NCBI GenBank assembly: GCA_017412055.1
Contig: JAFQOW010000009.1
Coordinates: 62,001-126,000 of the forward strand
Reading direction: 5' to 3'
Length of the DNA stretch: 64,000 nt
Source of the DNA: Lachnospiraceae bacterium
GTDB lineage: Bacteria > Bacillota > Clostridia > Lachnospirales > Lachnospiraceae
This document shows, piece by piece, positions 9,211 to 18,049 of this stretch (positions within the stretch are counted from its first letter, which is position 1; every line of letters begins with the position of its first letter). A program made the translations under genes and the position numbers. The notes under the pieces were generated by a model. That model ran no database searches. It saw only the letters and a list, made by a program, of their open reading frames with translations, and was not told where the DNA came from.

Positions 9211-9827
9211 GACTTTCAATAGCTCTTGGCTTAGTTATAAGCCTTATATACATATTCAGTGATAAAAAGAAGAGATATTCGTCACAGTTTGCATTTTCTC
9301 TTGCAATACTTCCGGTGGTAGTTTGTGTTGTTATTATGATAGTAGGCTCAGACATTGCCAGAGCCATTTCCCTTGGTGGTGTATTTGCACTTGTTAGATT
9401 TAGAAGTGTACCAGGGGATTCAAAGGATATTACAAATGTATTTTTTGCAATGGTAGCTGGTCTTGCATGTGGTATGGGTTATGTGGCACTTGCTATTGTA
9501 TTTACTGTGGTTGTAGGTGTTATCTATTTTATATTGAATTTCTTACAGTACGGTGTGAGAAGATGTGTGACAAAGCAGCTTAGAATCACAGTTCCAGAGA
9601 ATCTTAATTTCAGTGGAGTGTTTGATGATTTATTTAACGAGTATACAACTAATGTGGAGCTTGAGCAGATTAAGACTACAAATTTAGGAACATTGTATGA
9701 GCTTACATATAATATCGATATGAAGAAGGATGTAGATGAGAAGGCATTTATAGATTCACTTAGATGCAGAAATGGAAATCTTAATATTGTGCTTTGCAAG
9801 TTACCTGAGAGATTGGAGAAGTTATAG
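9141..9827 (+). CDS. DUF4956 membrane protein
   Basis: 228 residues. Start ATG at 9141 behind AAAGGAGATAATAATTT, inside the preceding VTC gene. Four hydrophobic stretches cover about residues 15-40, 52-75, 78-95 and 105-135, with the conserved family core SLGGVFALVRFRSVPGDSKDITNVFFAM. A C-terminal soluble domain of about 85 residues follows. DUF4956 genes commonly sit beside VTC-domain genes, often with CotH-like kinases; here no CotH gene follows. A role with the VTC protein, for example at the membrane during polyphosphate handling, is inferred from position. Biochemical function unknown. Confidence 0.88.
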   Translation: MFTNILKTAAGEAIPTTGALACIGLSIALGLVISLIYIFSDKKKRYSSQFAFSLAILPVVVCVVIMIVGSDIARAISLGGVFALVRFRSVPGDSKDITNVFFAMVAGLACGMGYVALAIVFTVVVGVIYFILNFLQYGVRRCVTKQLRITVPENLNFSGVFDDLFNEYTTNVELEQIKTTNLGTLYELTYNIDMKKDVDEKAFIDSLRCRNGNLNIVLCKLPERLEKL

Positions 9828-9883
9828 AAGAGAAAATTTATATGGATATATGATTGTGTAACAGATGATGTTGAGTTGATGAT

Positions 9884-9929
9884 GAAGTCGCTTGGGATAT
9901 TGAGAGATATGTCCTAGGCGGCTTTTTTA
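9884..9929 (+). terminator. Terminator after DUF4956 gene
   Basis: AAGTCGC..GGGATAT pairs imperfectly with ATATGTCC..GGCGGCT, followed by a T-run at 9923-9928. Confidence 0.65.
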
Positions 9930-10067
9930 GGTTTCTCTTCCTAAAGGTGAGGAAAAAGTGTGAATTGGTAAGAGACAATGTGTTAAATTCAAAACAACCC
10001 CTTTAAAAAATTTCATATATGTGGTATTCTTGTAAATATATATTTTATGAAAAAGGAGTGGGGGAAT

Positions 10068-11138
10068 ATGCCATTTTCAAAAGAAAGCTTCGGTACAACA
10101 AAGGACGGGATAGAAGCTAATATTTATACAATTACAAATAGCAATGGTATGATGGCTAGATTTACAGATTATGGAGCAATTCTTGTGAGCCTGGTAGTGC
10201 CAGATAGGGATGGTAATTCTACAGATGTAGTATTAGGATTTGATTATTTAGAAGGTTATTATTATAATGGCCCTTATTTTGGTTCGACTATTGGAAGAAA
10301 CTCCAATCGTACAGCAGGTGGTAAGTTTAAGTTAAATGGTAAAAAGTACAAACTACAAAAGAATGAGTGGCTTAATAATCTTCACAGCGGCCCTGATGGC
10401 TATAATAAGAGACTATGGGATGTGGATTATTATGAGGACGAGTTAGGTCAGACATTGGCATTTTCACTTACAAGTCCACATATGGACCAGGGATTTCCAG
10501 GAGAGCTAGAGGTAGTTGTCAGATATATAATCACAGAGGATAATTGTCTTATCATAGAGTACGAGGCAGAGAGCGATGAGGATACAGTTGTAAATCTTAC
10601 AAATCACAGCTATTTTAACTTGTCTGGACATGCTTCAGGAGATGTACTTAATCATAAGCTTTGGATAGATAGTGACAGCTTTACACCGGTAGAGGGACTT
10701 CTTATCCCTACAGGTGAGATAGCCAGTGTAAAGGGTACACCTATGGATTTTACTGTTGAGAAAACTATAGGTGAGGGAATAAGGGAAGCTATGGATAATG
10801 ATTATAAGCAGGTAAAGGCTTATAATGGCTTCGACCACAATTATGTCCTTAAAACTAGTAGAGACGAAGTGTCATTGATAGCTAAGGCTAGAAGTGAAGA
10901 GACAGGAATCGCTATGGAGGTTTATACAGATATGCCTGGCGTTCAGTTCTATACGGCAGCAGGCTTACATGAGAAGTTTCATTGTAAGTTTGGAGTGACT
11001 TATAAGGGCTTTGGTGGCTTCTGTTTAGAGACACAGTATTTCCCAAATGCTATGAATGTGGAAGGCTTTGAAAAGCCGATACTTAGAGCTGGGGATCTGT
11101 ACGAATCTACGACGGTGTATAAGTTTATCAGTCAGTAA
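10068..11138 (+). CDS. galM: Aldose 1-epimerase (mutarotase)
   Basis: 356 residues. The ATG at 10068 is chosen because AAAAAGGAGTGGGGG precedes it; an ATG at 10047 would place this site inside the gene. The enzyme interconverts alpha and beta anomers of hexoses such as galactose in the cytosol. Family blocks are present: TIGRNSNRTAGGKF, the substrate-binding His of NLTNHSYFNLSGH, GFDHNYVL, and the catalytic Glu in FCLETQYFPNAMN. It stands alone, without other galactose genes nearby, and begins about 140 bp after a terminator. Confidence 0.94.
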   Translation: MPFSKESFGTTKDGIEANIYTITNSNGMMARFTDYGAILVSLVVPDRDGNSTDVVLGFDYLEGYYYNGPYFGSTIGRNSNRTAGGKFKLNGKKYKLQKNEWLNNLHSGPDGYNKRLWDVDYYEDELGQTLAFSLTSPHMDQGFPGELEVVVRYIITEDNCLIIEYEAESDEDTVVNLTNHSYFNLSGHASGDVLNHKLWIDSDSFTPVEGLLIPTGEIASVKGTPMDFTVEKTIGEGIREAMDNDYKQVKAYNGFDHNYVLKTSRDEVSLIAKARSEETGIAMEVYTDMPGVQFYTAAGLHEKFHCKFGVTYKGFGGFCLETQYFPNAMNVEGFEKPILRAGDLYESTTVYKFISQ

Positions 11139-11256
11139 ATTGTATGAGAGATATACATGTTTTCATAAGTGATAATGTGAAAATTGGAACTATAATTAAA
11201 ATTATAAATTTAGAAACTGAAAAATATATTTAAAAATATAAGAATAGGAAACTAAT

Positions 11257-11847
11257 ATGGTAAAGTTAAGGAACTTTTTCGCGATGCTTTCGCGTATGAA
11301 ATATATAAACAGATGGGGCTTAATGCGAAATACTATAACAGAAAATATAGCAGAGCATAGCTTGGATGTGGCTGTTATAGCCCATGGATTGGCGATTATA
11401 GGTAATACGTATTTTGGTAAGCACCTTAATGAAGACAGAATAGCTGTGCTTGCTATGTATCACGATACTACAGAGATTATAACAGGTGATTTACCTACAC
11501 CGATTAAGTATTTTGCGCCAGAGATAAAGATAGCTTATAAGAATGTGGAGGCGGCAGCAGGGGAGAGCTTGCTTAGAGCACTACCTAGAGAGCTTAGACC
11601 ATCTTATAGAGATATAATACTTCAGAATGAAGAAGATAAGGAGCTTTGGAAGTATGTTAAGGCAGCAGATAAGCTTTCAGCATATATAAAGTGCGTGGAA
11701 GAAAAGAGAATGGGAAATCTTGATTTTGAGCAGGCTGAAAAGACTACTTATGAAGCTGTAAAGGAAATGAATATGCCAGAGGTAGATTATTTCTTAGAGG
11801 TATTTATGCCAGCATATAGCTTAACGCTTGATGAGCAGAGCAAGTAA
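11257..11847 (+). CDS. yfbR: 5'-deoxynucleotidase, YfbR-like HD domain
   Basis: 196 residues, normal for YfbR. The HD-type metal motif is spread over TENIAEHSLDVAVIAH (His), AMYHDTTEIITGDLPTPIKYF (HD plus the family-specific loop) and KAADKLSAYIKC (Asp). These enzymes remove phosphate from deoxynucleoside 5'-monophosphates in the cytosol, balancing dNTP pools. The gene is 19 bp upstream of topB on the same strand, so a DNA-metabolism operon is likely. The ribosome site is weak (AATAGGAAACTAAT). Confidence 0.92.
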   Translation: MVKLRNFFAMLSRMKYINRWGLMRNTITENIAEHSLDVAVIAHGLAIIGNTYFGKHLNEDRIAVLAMYHDTTEIITGDLPTPIKYFAPEIKIAYKNVEAAAGESLLRALPRELRPSYRDIILQNEEDKELWKYVKAADKLSAYIKCVEEKRMGNLDFEQAEKTTYEAVKEMNMPEVDYFLEVFMPAYSLTLDEQSK

Positions 11848-11866
11848 TTGTTAGGAGTAATATTTT

Positions 11867-13960
11867 ATGGGAAAGAAGCTATTTATAGCAGAGAAGCCTA
11901 GTGTGGCAAATGAATTTGCCAAGGCATTAAAACAAAATATGCGAAAGAAAGATGGGTATTTGGAGTCCGACGACTATGTGGTAACATGGTGCGTCGGTCA
12001 TCTTGTGACTATGAGCTATCCGGAGGTTTATGATGAAAAGCTAAAAAGATGGAGCATAGATACACTTCCATTTATTCCTGATACATTTTTATATGAGGTT
12101 ATACCAGCTGTAAAGAAGCAGTTTAACATAGTGAGCGGACTTCTAAATAGAGAGGACGTGGAATGTATATATGTATGTACTGACTCAGGACGAGAGGGAG
12201 AGTACATATATAGACTAGTGGAGCAACAGTCAGGTATGAAGGGCAAGGCTAGAAAGCGAGTGTGGATTGATTCACAGACAGAGGAGGAAATCAATCGTGG
12301 AATAGCTGAAGCCAAGGATTTATCTGAGTATGATAATCTCTCGGAAGCGGCATATCTTAGAGCGAAGGAAGATTATCTTATGGGTATAAATTTCTCACGT
12401 ATTCTTACACTTAAGTATGGTAGAGGTATAGCGTCATATTTAAAGCAGGATAGAGCAGTGGTATCAGTAGGACGAGTTATGACTTGTGTACTTGGTATGA
12501 TTGTGCGAAGAGAAAGAGAGATACGAGAGTTTGTAAAAACTCCATTTTATAGAGTTTTAGCAGAGCTTAATCTTGAAGATTTTAAGTTTGATGCAGAGTG
12601 GCGTGTAGGTGAGAAGTCAAAGTATTTTAATCATCCAGCTTTATATAAGGAAAATGGCTTTAAGGAGAGAGAGAGAGCTGAAGAATTAATTAGTGAGATA
12701 AAGGCGCTAGGAAATGATTATCTTACAGTATCGGCAGCAGAAAAGAAGAAGGAGACAAAGAATCCACCACTTCTTTACAACTTGGCAGAGCTTCAAAATG
12801 AGTGCTCAAAGATGTTTAAGATAAGTCCTGACCAGACTCTTAGTATAGTTCAGGAGCTTTATGAGAAAAAGCTTGTCACATATCCTAGAACGGATGCCAG
12901 AGTGCTATCAACAGCCGTGGCAAAGGAGATTCACAAAAACATAGGTGGCCTTACAAAGCATGAGAGATTTAGAGGCTTTGCAGAGGAAGTGTTAAATGGG
13001 ACACAGTATAAGAATATAGCAAAGACAAGATATGTTAATGATAAGCAGATTACAGACCATTATGCCATTACACCTACAGGTCAGGGCCTAGGTGCGCTTA
13101 ATGCACTAAATCCATTGGCAAATAAGGTATACGAAGTAATTGTCCGTAGATTTTTATGCATATTTTACCCACCTGCTACATATCAAAAAGTAAGCCTTGT
13201 TTTAAATGCAGAATTTCCACCAGTGGAGGAAACTACACGAGAAGAATTATTCCATGCTAGCTTTAAAGTTTTAGTAGATGAGGGATATTTGAAGGTACTT
13301 AATGCATATAATAAGGATAAGTCCCAAGATAATAAGACAGCTAAATCCGATGCTGATGGAGAAAATGCTGAAGACCAGCAAAAAAATGGCGAAAACAGCG
13401 AAAATTCAGAAGATGCAGAAGTTAAGCTTGATGAAAATGTAATAGAGATGCTTAAAAAACTAAAAAAGGGCGATAAGGTGAATTTGAAGGATTTCACTGT
13501 AAAGGAGGGCGAGACATCGCCACCTAAGAGATATAATTCAGGTTCTATAATACTTGCAATGGAAAATGCAGGTCAGCTTATAGAGGACGAAGAGCTTCGT
13601 GCTCAGATAAAGGGTAGTGGCATCGGAACTTCGGCTACAAGAGCAGAGATACTTAAGAAGCTTATAAATATTAATTATATATGCCTTAATAAGAAAACTC
13701 AGATTCTTACACCATCGTTATTTGGAGAGATAATCTTCGATGTGGTGAATGCTTCTATAAAGTCACTTCTTAATCCGGAGCTTACAGCCAGCTGGGAGAA
13801 GGGCTTGACATATGTGGCAGAGGGCACGATTACCTCAGAGGAATATATGATGAAGCTGGATGATTTTGTCACCAAGCGAGTAAATGGTGTGAAAAATCTG
13901 AACAATCAGAGTATGCTTAGATACAATTTTGACAGAGCAGCTGCTTTTTACAAAAAATAA
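11867..13960 (+). CDS. topB: DNA topoisomerase III
   Basis: 697 residues. The type IA layout is complete: Toprim domain (KKLFIAEKPSVANEFA, CTDSGREGEYIY near residue 105), catalytic domain with active-site Tyr in KLVTYPRTDARVLS (about 341), and C-terminal lobe with GIGTSATRAEIL. It relaxes and decatenates DNA by single-strand passage. An acidic, Asn/Glu-rich low-complexity insert of about 45 residues (480-525, DGENAEDQQKNGEN) splits the region after the gate domain and is unusual for the family. No C-terminal zinc ribbons are seen, as in many Firmicutes TopB proteins. It follows yfbR closely; AGGAG sits upstream. Confidence 0.95.
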   Translation: MGKKLFIAEKPSVANEFAKALKQNMRKKDGYLESDDYVVTWCVGHLVTMSYPEVYDEKLKRWSIDTLPFIPDTFLYEVIPAVKKQFNIVSGLLNREDVECIYVCTDSGREGEYIYRLVEQQSGMKGKARKRVWIDSQTEEEINRGIAEAKDLSEYDNLSEAAYLRAKEDYLMGINFSRILTLKYGRGIASYLKQDRAVVSVGRVMTCVLGMIVRREREIREFVKTPFYRVLAELNLEDFKFDAEWRVGEKSKYFNHPALYKENGFKERERAEELISEIKALGNDYLTVSAAEKKKETKNPPLLYNLAELQNECSKMFKISPDQTLSIVQELYEKKLVTYPRTDARVLSTAVAKEIHKNIGGLTKHERFRGFAEEVLNGTQYKNIAKTRYVNDKQITDHYAITPTGQGLGALNALNPLANKVYEVIVRRFLCIFYPPATYQKVSLVLNAEFPPVEETTREELFHASFKVLVDEGYLKVLNAYNKDKSQDNKTAKSDADGENAEDQQKNGENSENSEDAEVKLDENVIEMLKKLKKGDKVNLKDFTVKEGETSPPKRYNSGSIILAMENAGQLIEDEELRAQIKGSGIGTSATRAEILKKLININYICLNKKTQILTPSLFGEIIFDVVNASIKSLLNPELTASWEKGLTYVAEGTITSEEYMMKLDDFVTKRVNGVKNLNNQSMLRYNFDRAAAFYKK

Positions 13961-13994
13961 ATGTAAAAATATGTAAATAATCTTAAAAATATAC

Positions 13995-14023
13995 TTGTAA
14001 AATTTATAAAAAAAGAGTATACT
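13995..14023 (+). promoter_or_regulatory. Promoter of the probable 6S RNA
   Basis: TTGTAA (13995-14000), a 17-nt spacer and TATACT (14018-14023), with the structured transcript starting about seven bases downstream. Confidence 0.65.
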
Positions 14024-14029
14024 AAGGTT

Positions 14030-14221
14030 ACAGATAAAATGTGTTTCCTGGAATGCACGATAACCCTGTTTATTTTTGAACCTACATTTTCTTAAAGGGA
14101 TTCCTATATTTCTAATGTGATGTCAGGCCTCTATAAGTGGAAGGCAGAGGATTAGATGCGGTTGCCCACCTAGCTTTGCTAGGACTCAAAAACACAGGAC
14201 CGGCATTTTGGGGTTACATAT
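14030..14221 (+). ncRNA. ssrS: Probable 6S RNA
   Basis: About 190 nt, bounded by a promoter and a strong terminator and without a reading frame. The ends pair discontinuously: ATGT, ATGC and CCTGTTT blocks near 14037-14070 complement blocks in the last 35 nt (AACACAGG, GCAT, ACAT), leaving a large central bubble, the hallmark of 6S RNA. The internal segment GCGGTTGCCCACC and the 3' ACAGGACCGGCA region are features I associate with Firmicutes 6S RNAs. 6S RNA mimics an open promoter and sequesters the housekeeping RNA polymerase. Identification rests on structure and recollection, not a covariance search. Confidence 0.65.
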
Positions 14222-14225
14222 GAAA

Positions 14226-14255
14226 AAAAGCAGCATGAGAATGCTGCTTTTTCCA
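14226..14255 (+). terminator. Terminator of the 6S RNA unit
   Basis: AAAAGCAGCAT / ATGCTGCTTTT stem with short loop and T-tail. Confidence 0.85.
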
Positions 14256-14312
14256 TATAAAATTAAAGTTGATAGGAATTAAAAATATACAAAAACCATA
14301 CTTGGAGGAAAG

Positions 14313-16670
14313 ATGGATTTTATATTAAAAGCGATAAATTTTTTCAAAAAAGTAAATAAGAAATACGTTGTCCTTATAAGCTTGGCTCTCATTTTATGTG
14401 GAGTGCTCATATGGTATGGCTTAAAAAGTGAGAAAGTGGTTAATCCAGATTATAACGTCATAAATAGAGCCCAGGTAGCTAAAGGTGTAGCTATGCTTTT
14501 TCACAATATGGAAGAAATAACTGATAATGAGATGGATGAATTTCAAGGTCAGGAAAAGGCTTGGTATCATAAATATATGAATATGATGTATCAGGATAGC
14601 TATTATAGCACAAAGGACATAAAGCCCATAGAGAGAGATGCAGTAGCATCATTTACATACGGAGACTTAGATAAGCTGTATACAAATATGGGTGTGGTAG
14701 ATAGACAGCTATTGTCTTACGTTAAAAATAATAGAAAGAATTCACCTATTATCTTGAAGGAATGGCAGGAAATATATGCCTTGATGGTGGAAAAGCTAGA
14801 TATAGATGACAGGATAGAGACAGTTAATCTTATAGTGTCAGGAACTATATCAAAGGACCCATCATTGCCACAATGGATGGCTACGACTACATATGGTAAG
14901 TTAGGCTTCGAAGGCTTGGCTATGGACTATTACATAGATAAGGGAGCGACAGTATTTGTAAAAGATAGTGAGATATTAAGTATCGTGGATACATATACCG
15001 AGGAAGTAGCATACAATAACTGCTGGATAATATCTATGTCTGCCGGTAACATCAAGGCTTATGTGGAGGGCTGTGTAAGAGAGTTTATATATACGGATAA
15101 GGTGTCTACATATAGCAATGTGGTAGCTGACTTAAAGGTTAAGGATGGTAAGCTTATAAGTGCAGTATTTAAAACAGATACAGTAAATGGCAAGGTGCTA
15201 GAGGCTTCAAAAAGCGAAATAGATATTGAAGGTTATGGAAAATACACTATAAATGAAGACAGCAAGGTATATAAAATATATGGCCAGATAACTATGTGCA
15301 ATATGTCAGAGGTCTTAGTAGGATACGATGCTCAGAGATTTGTATTGGATAAAGACGGAAAGATAAGTGCGGTTATAATCGACCGAGATGTGCAGGCTAC
15401 AAATATTCGAGTAGTTTTAAATACTTCGGGCTTTAATGGCTTGTTCCACGATACAGTGACAGTTGTATCTAAGGAGGGACTAAGAATTACCTGTGGTAAT
15501 GAGACATTTGAGGTGGAGCCAGATAAGGAATATACATTCAAGGCAGATAGTGAAATCGCTAAAAGCGGAAGAATAAGGGTGATTTCAAAGGGAGTAGAAG
15601 GAAAGGTGGGAATCACCACTATAAAGCGTGGATATGGAGTGCCATATTATAGAGGAAGTCTAGAGATAACATTAAGAGATGGCAAGCTTATGATAATAAA
15701 TGAATTGCCATTGGAGGAATACTTATATAGCGTAGTGCCAAGTGAGATGCCATGGAGCTATAATTATGAGGCATTGAAGGCGCAGGCCATATGTGCAAGA
15801 AGCTTTGCTTATAAGCATGTTATGAATAATAGCTACAGTGAGTATGGAGCTCACGTAGATGACAGTACTTCCTTCCAGGTTTACAACAATTCCGAGGAGC
15901 AGACAGTATCCAATGCAGCAGTGGATGAGACATACGGACAGGTGCTTATGCATGGAAGCGACATAATATCGGCTTATTTTTATTCTACATCCAGTGGAGC
16001 GACTACCACTTCAACTGTATGGGGAAGTGAGTATCCATATACTCATTCAGTTGTATTAAATGTGGAAAATCAGAATTTGAATCTTACAAATGAGACCATA
16101 TTTGATTCATTTATTAGAACGAATTATAAAACATATGATAGCGAATACCCATGGTATAGATGGAAGGTTACCTTTGACTTATCACAGCTGACAAAGAGTA
16201 TAAATGATCAGATAGGTACCATGAAGGCTGAAAATGTGCAGATTCTCAATGACAAGGGTAACTGGGTAAATAAGACTATCGCCAATGTAGGTCAGGTGAA
16301 AAAGATAGAGACTGGAGAGCGAGGACCAGGCGGTGTGCTTTCATATATTACAATCTTTGGAACAGATGCAACTGTGCGAGTTTACAAGGAATATAATATA
16401 AGAAAGGTGATTTCGCCAAATGGAATAGCCATAAAGCGAGGAACAGGAGATGAGGTGACTACTATGTCTATGCTTCCAAGCGGTTTCTTTGTGCTAGATG
16501 AGGAGACAGAAAATAATTTACTTTCTGGATATACCTTCGTAGGTGGAGGTTATGGCCACGGTGTAGGTATGAGTCAGAACGGCGCCAATACTATGGCAAA
16601 GCTTGGAATGAAATATGATGAGATATTGCATTTCTTCTATAAGGATGTGGAGATAAGTAAGAAGTATTAG
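14313..16670 (+). CDS. SpoIID/LytB-domain membrane-anchored protein
   Basis: 785 residues. A single N-terminal anchor (about 20-38, YVVLISLALILCGVLIWYG) precedes about 400 residues of extracellular beta-rich sequence without a recognised fold. The SpoIID domain starts near 447 with GSLEITLRDGKLMIINELPLEEYLYSVV cut short here as motif ELPLEEYLYSVVPSEMPW, then EALKAQAICARSFAY and DETYGQVL, and ends with GYGHGVGMSQNGA. SpoIID enzymes are lytic transglycosylases that trim peptidoglycan during spore engulfment; LytB relatives modify amidase activity in growing cells. The long N-terminal half is unlike B. subtilis SpoIID (about 340 residues), so this is a family relative rather than SpoIID itself. 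Stand-alone unit with GGAGG ribosome site. Confidence 0.88.
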   Translation: MDFILKAINFFKKVNKKYVVLISLALILCGVLIWYGLKSEKVVNPDYNVINRAQVAKGVAMLFHNMEEITDNEMDEFQGQEKAWYHKYMNMMYQDSYYSTKDIKPIERDAVASFTYGDLDKLYTNMGVVDRQLLSYVKNNRKNSPIILKEWQEIYALMVEKLDIDDRIETVNLIVSGTISKDPSLPQWMATTTYGKLGFEGLAMDYYIDKGATVFVKDSEILSIVDTYTEEVAYNNCWIISMSAGNIKAYVEGCVREFIYTDKVSTYSNVVADLKVKDGKLISAVFKTDTVNGKVLEASKSEIDIEGYGKYTINEDSKVYKIYGQITMCNMSEVLVGYDAQRFVLDKDGKISAVIIDRDVQATNIRVVLNTSGFNGLFHDTVTVVSKEGLRITCGNETFEVEPDKEYTFKADSEIAKSGRIRVISKGVEGKVGITTIKRGYGVPYYRGSLEITLRDGKLMIINELPLEEYLYSVVPSEMPWSYNYEALKAQAICARSFAYKHVMNNSYSEYGAHVDDSTSFQVYNNSEEQTVSNAAVDETYGQVLMHGSDIISAYFYSTSSGATTTSTVWGSEYPYTHSVVLNVENQNLNLTNETIFDSFIRTNYKTYDSEYPWYRWKVTFDLSQLTKSINDQIGTMKAENVQILNDKGNWVNKTIANVGQVKKIETGERGPGGVLSYITIFGTDATVRVYKEYNIRKVISPNGIAIKRGTGDEVTTMSMLPSGFFVLDEETENNLLSGYTFVGGGYGHGVGMSQNGANTMAKLGMKYDEILHFFYKDVEISKKY

Positions 16671-16704
16671 GGTAATTTAAATATATAGGATACATATTTT
16701 AAGA

Positions 16705-16750
16705 AATAATAAAGCTTCGTAGGTTGTTATGCCTACGAAGCTTTATTATT
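16705..16750. terminator. Bidirectional terminator between SpoIID-domain and YihY genes
   Basis: A perfect 19-bp stem AATAATAAAGCTTCGTAGG with its complement at 16732-16750 and an 8-nt loop. The YihY stop codon lies inside it. Confidence 0.9.
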
Positions 16751-17614
16751 TCTATTCTTTAAGGTTTTTTTAATTTTTCTTCCTGCTTTCTTAAAATGAG
16801 CTTTAAAGTGAATATTGATTTCAGCGCCCATAAATAAAATATACATACACATATACAGCCAAAGCATCATGAAAACTACAGTTGTTAAGCTTCCATAAAT
16901 ATATGTTGCCGAAGCAAAATGATCAATGTATATAGAGAAACCGTAAGAGGCGATTATCCAACCAAAGGATGAAAATAATGCGCCAGGGAGGTAATCAAAG
17001 AAACGGCCATAATCCTTATTAGGTATAATTCTGTATATGTATACGAACGCAACCGTAAAGAATATAGGGATGTATATACCTCTTAAGCTAATAATAAACT
17101 CTGCCAGTTCATATAGTAGTGGTATCTTCGTAGAGAAAAGTCTAAGTACACTGTTACCGAATACCATAAAACCTAGAGATAGCACCACAAGTACTAGCAT
17201 AACGATTGTATAAAAGCAAGCTATAAGTCTAACTATAATATAGTTTCGTTCTTCCTCAATGCCATAAACTGAGTTGAGACCTCTGATAATTGCCAGGATA
17301 CCATTGGAAGCCGACCACAGTGTAGTGATGGCAGTGATGGAAATAATAGCAAAATTCGCCTGACTATACATCTCACCAACAATCTGTTTCATAAGGGGAT
17401 CAAGGTAATTAGGCGTAACAGCTAGAACACTTTTAAGAAGGTCAGCCTCTGTTACAGGTGTATATCTAATCAGTGTAAGTAGAAGCATAAGCAGCGGAAA
17501 TATAGCAATGATTATAAAAAACGAGGACTGTGCCGCATATGCATTTACATGGTCTCTAGTCAATTGGGTAAAAAAATCATCCAAATGTTTATATATTTTT
17601 TTAACTAATTTCAT
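16733..17614 (-). CDS. YihY/BrkB-family inner membrane protein
   Basis: 293 residues with six predicted membrane helices and the family signature near the N-terminus (RDHVNAYAAQSSFFIIIAIFP), followed by TTLWSASNGILAIIRGLNSVYG and the C-terminal GSLTTVVFMMLWLYMCMYILFMGAEIN. The family was once called RNase BN by mistake; its members are integral membrane proteins of unsettled function. The lysine/arginine-rich C-terminal tail (AHFKKAGRKIKKTLKNR) is cytosolic. Divergent from the dehydrogenase unit to its right, with the hairpin-rich gap between them. Confidence 0.92.
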   Translation of the reverse strand: MKLVKKIYKHLDDFFTQLTRDHVNAYAAQSSFFIIIAIFPLLMLLLTLIRYTPVTEADLLKSVLAVTPNYLDPLMKQIVGEMYSQANFAIISITAITTLWSASNGILAIIRGLNSVYGIEEERNYIIVRLIACFYTIVMLVLVVLSLGFMVFGNSVLRLFSTKIPLLYELAEFIISLRGIYIPIFFTVAFVYIYRIIPNKDYGRFFDYLPGALFSSFGWIIASYGFSIYIDHFASATYIYGSLTTVVFMMLWLYMCMYILFMGAEINIHFKAHFKKAGRKIKKTLKNRNNKAS

Positions 17615-17826
17615 AGTAACTCCTTGTGGGATTATGTAACTGCGATTAAGCTTAACCGCAATATTTCATAACTACGATTAGGATTATATACTATTATAGT
17701 ATTTCGTTCAATGAAAAAAGTTATTCTTATTCATTAAATTTTTATTGGAATAGTAAAAAGGTTTTGAAGACATTTATTTTATGAAATCATCTTGAGAAAA
17801 TGAGATTGGTGGGATATAATCTTATT

Positions 17827-17991
17827 ATCATATAAGTAAGTTTTTCAAACTTACTTATATGATAAAATTAACGCTCCGCTAAGGATCGCGTTAATCGCAG
17901 TTGCGATGCAACTACGATTATGTCTGCGGCGGAGATGTAAATGTTGCTAAAGCAACCCGCCGCAGGCGGAGAATCTCGCAGGCGAGATTCT
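17827..17991. repeat. Multi-hairpin intergenic element 1
   Basis: Successive dyads fill the segment: a perfect 17-bp stem with 3-nt loop (17827-17863, AT-rich), AACGC..GCGTT, an AATCG..AGTTGC/GCAACT..CGATT nested hairpin, CTGCGGCGG/CCGCCGCAG enclosing GTTGC/GCAAC, and AGAATCTCG/CGAGATTCT (17970-17991). It is far richer in GC than its flanks. It shares the order 'AT-rich hairpin then AACGCTCCGC' with the element at 19181-19351. The rest of the 17615-18049 gap holds the divergent promoter region of the YihY gene and nothing else recognised. Confidence 0.75.
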
Positions 17992-18049
17992 ATATAAATG
18001 AATAGTCAATTACATGAGTCCAAAATCAAAAGGACGGAATGGAGAAAAT

